Shown piece after piece: positions 58,668-64,000 of a stretch of DNA of 64,000 bases. Location: assembly GCA_034770075.1 (NCBI GenBank), contig CM068380.1:24358638-24422637 (forward strand). The letters run 5' to 3'. This stretch comes from Aralia elata (Eukaryota; Streptophyta; Magnoliopsida; Apiales; Araliaceae). Position 1 is the stretch's first letter, and every line of letters begins with the position of its first letter. The notes below the pieces were generated by a model. It was not told the DNA's origin. It made no database searches and was given only the letters and a program-made list of their open reading frames with translations. Position numbers and translations under genes: made by a program.

Positions 58668-59657
58668 CTAGGTTGGTAGTCGTGCAAAGCACGGCCCTGT
58701 TTGATAAATTTGCATCCTGTTACTTAAAATAAATACAATCAAGTTTACCAATTGCAAATGAAAGGCTGGGAACAAAAGATAGAGAGGAAAGAACATCATA
58801 TACATGAGATTGAATACAAATAAATGATAGTAATATATTTACATAATAGTTCACAGTAAAGATACACTGTAATTCCATCAAACATGTAATGTCCAAACAT
58901 GATGATTTTGGGAATTTAAATAGTCAATTTTTAATTGATAATTGATAAGGGATGATGGGTGTCTGGAATATGAAACAAAAGTATGTGAATATAAGTTGTA
59001 TATGCATGTTGGTGTTTGGAATATGAAACAAAAGGCAATTAATTTATCATGGGTGTTTGGAATATGAAACAAAAGTATGTGAATATAAGTTGTAAATGCA
59101 ATTAATTTATCATGGGTGTTTGAAATATGAAACAGTATGTCAATAAAAGTTGTATATGAATGTTGGTGTTTGGAATATAAAACAAAAAGAAGTTAATTAT
59201 GATGGGTGTTTGGAAGATAAAACAAAAGACAATTAATTTACTGTATATAAATAAATGTATTAATTGATAATTAAAAAGAAGTTAATTATGATGGGTGTTT
59301 GGAAGATAAAACAAAAGACAATTAATTTACTATATATAAATAAATGTATTAATTGATAATTAAACCGAATTAATTAACAATTGAACCGAGTCAATTTGTA
59401 AATTAACTGAGTTAATTGACAATTGAACCGAGTCAATTTTCAAATTGATTTCAATTGATTTCAAATTGAAAGTGGATAAGATAGCTTAAACCGAGTTAAT
59501 TGACAATTGAACCGAGTCAATTTGTAAATTAACCGAGTTAATTAGCAATTGAGCCGAGTTAATTTTCAAATTGATTCCAAATTGATTTCAATTGATTTCA
59601 AATTAAAAGTGGATAAGATAGCTTGTCCTGCTTTTATATATAATAGTAGATAGTAGA
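58668..59657 (-). mobile_element. Non-autonomous Helitron inside the Stowaway
   Basis: On the minus strand it starts TCTACTATCTACTATTATAT and ends with the hairpin CGTGCTTTGCACG, then ACTACCAACCTAG. It is bounded by A on the 5' side and T on the 3' side, the Helitron A/T target. It is about 990 bases long and has no gene. It contains tandem repeats: 'gggtgtttggaatatgaaac' units at about 58957-59300 and 'accgagttaattgacaattg' units at about 59365-59570. Confidence 0.8.
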
Positions 59658-59817
59658 TATGGTTTTCTACTTAGATTTACACATTCAAAAATATAAACTT
59701 TTGGCTCTAATTTTGAATTTTTTGAATATAAAAGTATATTATTACAAGGATGTTTTAGATAAATTGTATAAAGTCGACACAAACAGTGATTATAACAAAT
59801 ATAGGACGGAGGGAGTA

Positions 59818-60153
59818 TTAACCAGGCCTGGCAACGGAGTGAGTTTTGTCTGGGGAACCCTTTCCATCCCCGCTTATGGAAGCCCATATCCCCATCCCCG
59901 CTCCCGCCTACCAATATCCCGTCGGGACCCGACTAAACCCCACCCCCATTTGTTCACGATTATTAAATAAACAATTATTGTCTTCATGCTGCGTTGTTGT
60001 CTCCAATATTTGAAATGAGAAAGAAAGGTAACTAGGAGGATGTAGGCGGTCGCTGCAATGTAAAAGATAATGACAAAATCCTAAATTACATTGTCCATAT
60101 ACTATAAGGGATATTTTTGAGATTACACTTTCCACAGTAGATCTAAGTAAACA
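59818..60153. other. Non-coding interval, possible hAT end
   Basis: It starts CCAGGCCTGGCAACGGAG, which resembles a hAT-type terminus, and continues with C-rich 'catccccgctcccgcc' runs. I find no matching other end. No gene is seen. Confidence 0.4.
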
Positions 60154-61094
60154 TAGGAGTGTCGACTCGGTCGGTCTAGCCCGAAGTCCAATCATTTAAT
60201 TTATTTAAAATTCTAAATTTTATTTGAGAGTGAGCTGATCCGAGCTGAGCTTGGACAAAAAATCAAACTCAAAGTGCAATTCAGACCGAATTTGGTCAAT
60301 ATATCATTCGACCCATTATAGACCCGACCAAATTATAATATTAAAAGGCATATATTATATATATATATAGTACGTATTTACTCTCTCAATTTATATTTAT
60401 ATATAGTATGTTTAACTAAAAATTAAGTACCATATTTTTTGTAAAGGAGTCCTTCTACATGGACCGGCCAATTGGACAGGAAAATTAGACCGGTCCCCAT
60501 TTGGCTTGTTTTTTTTTTTTTTCATTTCCCCATTTTTTTGATATGTATCCAAATTACATCCCATTTTTTTGAATTTTTTTATAATTTGTTTTAAAATTCA
60601 TAGTATAAATATGTTTAGAGTCAATACCAAAAAAAAACAAGCCAAATGGGGACCGGTCCAATTGGCCGGTCCGCCAAGACTTATTCTTTATAAAGTGGTC
60701 ACTTATATCATTTTCATAATAAAATATAGTAATAACATAAAAAAAAGATTTGAGATTAAATATTAAAAATAATAAATACTAGAGTACTTATAAAATAACT
60801 TATTTATGCTAATTTTAACTTCAATTTGATTAGTAAAAAGACAGTATGTCAAACATTTTAAATGAATTACTTTAAATTATAGTTTTTAGATTTAGAAATC
60901 AATGTTAATAATTTTATATTTTAATACGGGCTTGATCGAAAAAAGCCTAAAACTCGTGATTTTATTTAGGCCGAGTTTGAACAAATTTATTATAGCTAGA
61001 ATGTACCAAGTCCAAACTCAAACCCGATAATTTTAAAATGAGTTAAGCTTGAACAACTTTTAACCCGACTCATAAAGCCCGATTGACATGCCTA
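60154..61094. mobile_element. hAT-like non-autonomous element
   Basis: The ends TAGGAGTGTCGACTCGG and, from the other side, TAGGCATGTCAATCGGG form imperfect inverted repeats. The flanks AGTAAACA (60146-60153) and AGTAAACT (61095-61102) are an 8-base target copy with one mismatch, the hAT length. There is no coding sequence. It hosts the small foldback element at 60461-60672. Confidence 0.65.
60461..60672. mobile_element. Small foldback MITE
   Basis: The left end GGACCGGCCAATTGGAC continues, after about 13 extra bases, with ACCGGTCCCCATTTGGCTTG. The right end is the inverted copy of the same sequence without the extra bases. The arm is about 45 bases and the element 212. A target duplication is not evident. 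Confidence 0.75.
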
Positions 61095-61102
61095 AGTAAA
61101 CT

Positions 61103-61418
61103 ACAGTGATTTGGGCCTTTAGGCTAAACCTTATTTTGGGCCTGTTGCTAAATTTTATTTGCCTTATAAAGAACAAAGTAACAATATGACTAATATATAT
61201 GAAAAAAAGAGTATATGTCTTAGACACACATAAGCTTGTGTGTCTTGTTATTTTAAGATATTTTATTAATGATATTTTTGACATTTTACCATTTTTATTA
61301 ATAGTTGTTTTGATATTTTCACCACGTCGTATTAGGTACATGACACATAAACAAACTTATGTGTGTGTAAAACACATTTTCTTTTTCACGCGCGCGCACA
61401 CGCACACAATATACATAC

Positions 61419-61493
<75 letters not shown>

Positions 61494-62014
61494 AGTCGGG
61501 GTAGGTGTTGGGATGGGAGTGAAGCTCAAATCCTATACCCTACCATAATCCTATAGGGTCTTGAAAATCGAGTCCCATTATGGTTGAGATTGGTTGGACT
61601 CCATTGGGTTCCAAAAAAATTGTCAAGCTTAAGTATCACTCCCTATATCTAAAAGCACAACATCTAATTCTAATGAATTTAAATTCAATTTTAAAACTCG
61701 ATAAGATGACTCTGTTGATATATGAATTTACTCGAGTGGTCATTCAAATATTTTTGGTGATCACTTAATTATGTTCGAGGATTACAAATCTTGGATAAAA
61801 GTTGTGCAATTAATGATGGTTTATGAATTTTAACAAAAATCATTTATAATGTTTTTCAACTTTACTTATGTCTAAGAATGTCTAAATACATTAATATATG
61901 GTAAGATTTTTCATATTACTCAAAAATTTTGTGGTCAGTACATGAATTAATTACCAATATATATTACATATATTTAAAAATTTATAATTGTAATTTTAGA
62001 TAAATTTTACTTAT
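61103..62014. other. Non-coding interval with compound microsatellite
   Basis: A CG/CA/TA compound microsatellite lies at about 61389-61493. The remainder is AT-rich and I see no gene; frames across the microsatellite are artefacts. Confidence 0.7.
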
Positions 62015-62016
62015 TA

Positions 62017-62270
62017 CTATTTCCGTTCCAAAATTAGAGATACAATTTGACTTTTGAAGTCAAATGACGACATATTAAATTTTAAATTGATATGAATTAA
62101 TTTAATTTTAATTGATATAATTATTATAATTATATAATATATAACAAAAATTATTAATCAAAAAATTAATTTCATTCTAAATTTCATGAGTCATATCAAT
62201 TTTAAAATTTAATATTTCATCGTTTAACCTTAAAAATTAAATTGTATCTCTAAATTTAAAACGAAAATAA
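62017..62270. mobile_element. Stowaway-like MITE
   Basis: The left end CTATTTCCGTTCC and the inner AAATTAGAGATACAATTTGA are mirrored at the right by TTAAATTGTATCTCTAAATT and the end ACGAAAATAA. It is flanked by TA at 62015-62016 and 62271-62272. Confidence 0.75.
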
Positions 62271-62272
62271 TA

Positions 62273-62563
62273 CGTCCTCCGTCCCAGGATAAGAGTCCTG
62301 GTTGACTTTTTGCGTATATTAAGAAAAAAGATAAAATGACAAAATTGTCCATATTTAAATTCTCATTTAATTGCATAGTTTTTTGTACATGATGATGTTT
62401 TATAAATATGCATAGACAATAGAAATATGACAATTACTACTAAGGATATTATAAGTAAATTATTATAAAAACTAAATTACTTAAGTTAATTAGATATTTA
62501 ACTTGGAATTATTTAAAATAATAATAAAGATTTTTATTCAAGGATCGAGAGTGATCGGGAGAG
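62273..62563. mobile_element. Second Stowaway-like MITE, abutting the first
   Basis: It begins CGTCCTCCGTCCCAGGATAA at the same TA that ends the previous MITE and ends GATCGGGAGAG, followed by TA at 62564-62565. The right repeat is degraded. Confidence 0.6.
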
Positions 62564-62599
62564 TAATATTTAATTAGGCCCCTGCCTCGGGGATACGTG

Positions 62600-63010
62600 T
62601 TGTTAAAAAAATAAAAAAATGGCGCCACTTATTTCATTCCCGCCCGAAATCCCTAATCTGCAGCACTAGCGCCATAAGACTCATCCTCGCATTCTTTTAA
62701 AGTCCGGTCATCGGGTTATCCTCGCCGTCCGATGACCGGAAAACACGATTATAACCGTGGCCGGATCTTAGCTTGTAAAACCTCCGACGGAGTTTGATTC
62801 CCCTTGTTAATTTGGTCATTAAGAAAAAATTTACCTTATCAGAGGGAATTGAACGAACCAGCAGTTCGTGAAGAAGAAGGCTAGACCAGTTGAAAAACGG
62901 GTCAAAAGCGGTCGGGCAGGACTATACTCGTCCCGATCCTCTGCTTGAAATGGGTCTGACCACGGAGGGATGCAAGACCAGGGAAAAGAAGGTCACCCTA
63001 CCCTGTAAGT
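62600..63010 (+). promoter_or_regulatory. GC-richer island, possible promoter or first exon
   Basis: This island is clearly richer in G+C than its surroundings and is not similar to any repeat in the window. It holds a perfect 12-base inverted repeat, TCCGGTCATCGG/CCGATGACCGGA (62703-62740, loop 14), and ends in CCTGTAAGTTAG, which fits a splice donor at about 63005. A frame without ATG at 62890-63078 has no recognisable domain. It may be a 5' untranslated exon of a gene reading out of the window. Confidence 0.35.
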
Positions 63011-64000
63011 TAGTAAATTTACAAAAAGGTGCCTCAACTGAACCCGTTTATTTATATCTGTTTTTTTTTTTTGGTTGAAAGTATTTACATTTATTTTTTC
63101 ATTTCCTTTGTTAAATTTGTAACCATTTCTTATCCTAATTGCACAAACTTTATTATTTATTTATTTTATTAATTTTTTACTCTTATTAAATTCCTTGTTT
63201 GTTGTGATAGTTTGGAATTGTGCGCCAAATTTTAACTAAATTTCAAATGTGCTTTCCATTTTAAGTAATCTTATTAAATTCCTTGTTTGTTGTGGTAGAA
63301 TTGCAAATGTGCTTTCAATTCCAATTTCTAAGCTTGGAATTGAGCTGTCAAACATACAGAGAATCAAAATTAATTAGAATTTGGTGGTCAATTCCAATTC
63401 TAAGGCTTGGATTTGAGTTGCCAAATATATCTTTAGTTTGAGTTTGAGTAGCTACTTGAATAAACAATCTTACTCTAGTATGACTCGGGCTCAAGTCCAT
63501 CTAGTTGGACATTCCTACTGATACTCAGTGTTCTTCTAAATATTTTACCAACATAATGTGTTTAATCAATGTGGAGGGTGGTGGACTTGATCCTAATGCT
63601 TTGTTGGATTGTCTTAGATTGCATGGATGATTACTTTTAACTGCGGCAAAATGTTATACCCAAAACATATACAAGTGACTTCTCAAGCTGGAGGATCTTA
63701 ATGGTCTAGATTAATTTTGTATGAGAGGATTATTGTAGCTTAACAAATTAGTAATGTGGTGATTCGAGTAGCAATCCACTGAAGCACACCAATATTTCAC
63801 TTAAGCACTGATCACCATCAAATTCCTATAAACAACTTAAAAGTTAGTTAATCTCATCAACTTTAAAGTTCTTGTTCCTTCTATCGCTTCTTCTCCTTCC
63901 TTTCTAATTCTCCTCATATCCTCCTCTCTCTTCTTGTTATCTCTTTCTCTCTTAATCTCTTTTTTGATTCTTGTTCGTAATCTTACCCTTTATTTTTCAT
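63011..64000. other. AT-rich interval to the window end
   Basis: A diverged direct repeat ('cttattaaattccttgtttg' and 'tccaattctaaggcttgga') lies at about 63180-63420. The last 140 bases are rich in pyrimidines (CTTCTTCTCCTTCC runs, 63880-63970), which could be a 5' leader. No gene is seen. Confidence 0.5.

Larger units (their letters stand above)
58253..59815. mobile_element. Stowaway MITE split by two insertions
   Basis: The left end GTCCTCTGTCCCATAATTAT and right end ATAGGACGGAGGGAG are Stowaway-type inverted repeats, flanked by TA at 58251-58252 and 59816-59817. Removing the two inserts below leaves about 320 bases, a normal Stowaway size. Confidence 0.7.

Noticed and set aside
61199..61504. 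101-codon plus-strand frame
   Set aside because: Half of it is translation of the CA/TA microsatellite.
59820..61600. A second hAT element from CCAGGCCTGGCAACGG to the 'gtcggggtaggtgttggg' near 61495
   Set aside because: The two ends do not match well enough as inverted repeats and no 8-base target copy was found.
63530..63640. Possible exon encoding GGGLDPNALLDCLRLHG
   Set aside because: It is short, stops at once, has no clear splice sites and matches no family I recognise.

Overview
The window reads as nuclear DNA of a flowering plant, probably a eudicot. It is AT-rich, has no operon-like gene packing, and is filled with plant transposon families: Ty1/copia, Ty3/gypsy chromovirus and Athila-type LTR elements, CACTA, MULE, hAT-like, Stowaway and Helitron. 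There is no rRNA and no convincing functional tRNA. Only one host gene is recognisable: the first two exons of an EMB8-like alpha/beta-hydrolase gene near 46.5-47.8 kb, and it looks broken.

Layout. From 1 to 45.5 kb is a nest of elements inside elements. The oldest visible layer is a gypsy element (R0), of which the last bases of the internal region and the 3' LTR remain (28230-30285 and 44693-45496). A CACTA transposon lies in it, with its right end at 28229. The CACTA gene was split by a decayed copia element (ending at 13516; its 5' LTR abuts another gypsy LTR at 1-1539 and its RNase H region is split by a reverse-oriented gypsy LTR fragment at 7524-11255) and by an Athila-derived element A (about 13951-27170). 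The 5' LTR of A was split by a related element B (14672-21878, minus strand, CCTAA target duplication). The youngest large insertion is R1 (30286-44687), a 14.4-kb Tekay/Del-like chromovirus in the R0 LTR, with a GATTT duplication, 4.18-kb LTRs that differ only by three small indels in my reading, and a long gag-pol frame.

From 45.5 to 64 kb is a gene-proximal zone with DNA transposons: an LTR-like promoter-bearing remnant, the EMB8-like exons, a 5.8-kb MULE with two convergent genes (a MuDR-type transposase and a GRF zinc-finger/membrane-anchor gene), a 1.36-kb foldback element made of nested palindromes, a Stowaway MITE that hosts another Stowaway and a Helitron, a hAT-like element with an inner foldback MITE, two abutting Stowaways, and a GC-richer island near 62.6-63.0 kb that may be a promoter or first exon.

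How parts work together. R1 carries nearly everything needed for retrotransposition (PBS, gag, PR, RT, RNase H, INT, PPT), plus an uncommon coiled-coil ORF ahead of gag; its chromodomain tail is cut off by a one-base shift. A and B keep only LTRs, tRNA-Asp-type primer sites, gag/protease remnants and conserved non-coding blocks, so they would depend on an Athila partner. The older elements carry stops that are mostly explained by C-to-T changes, as expected of methylated, silenced copies.
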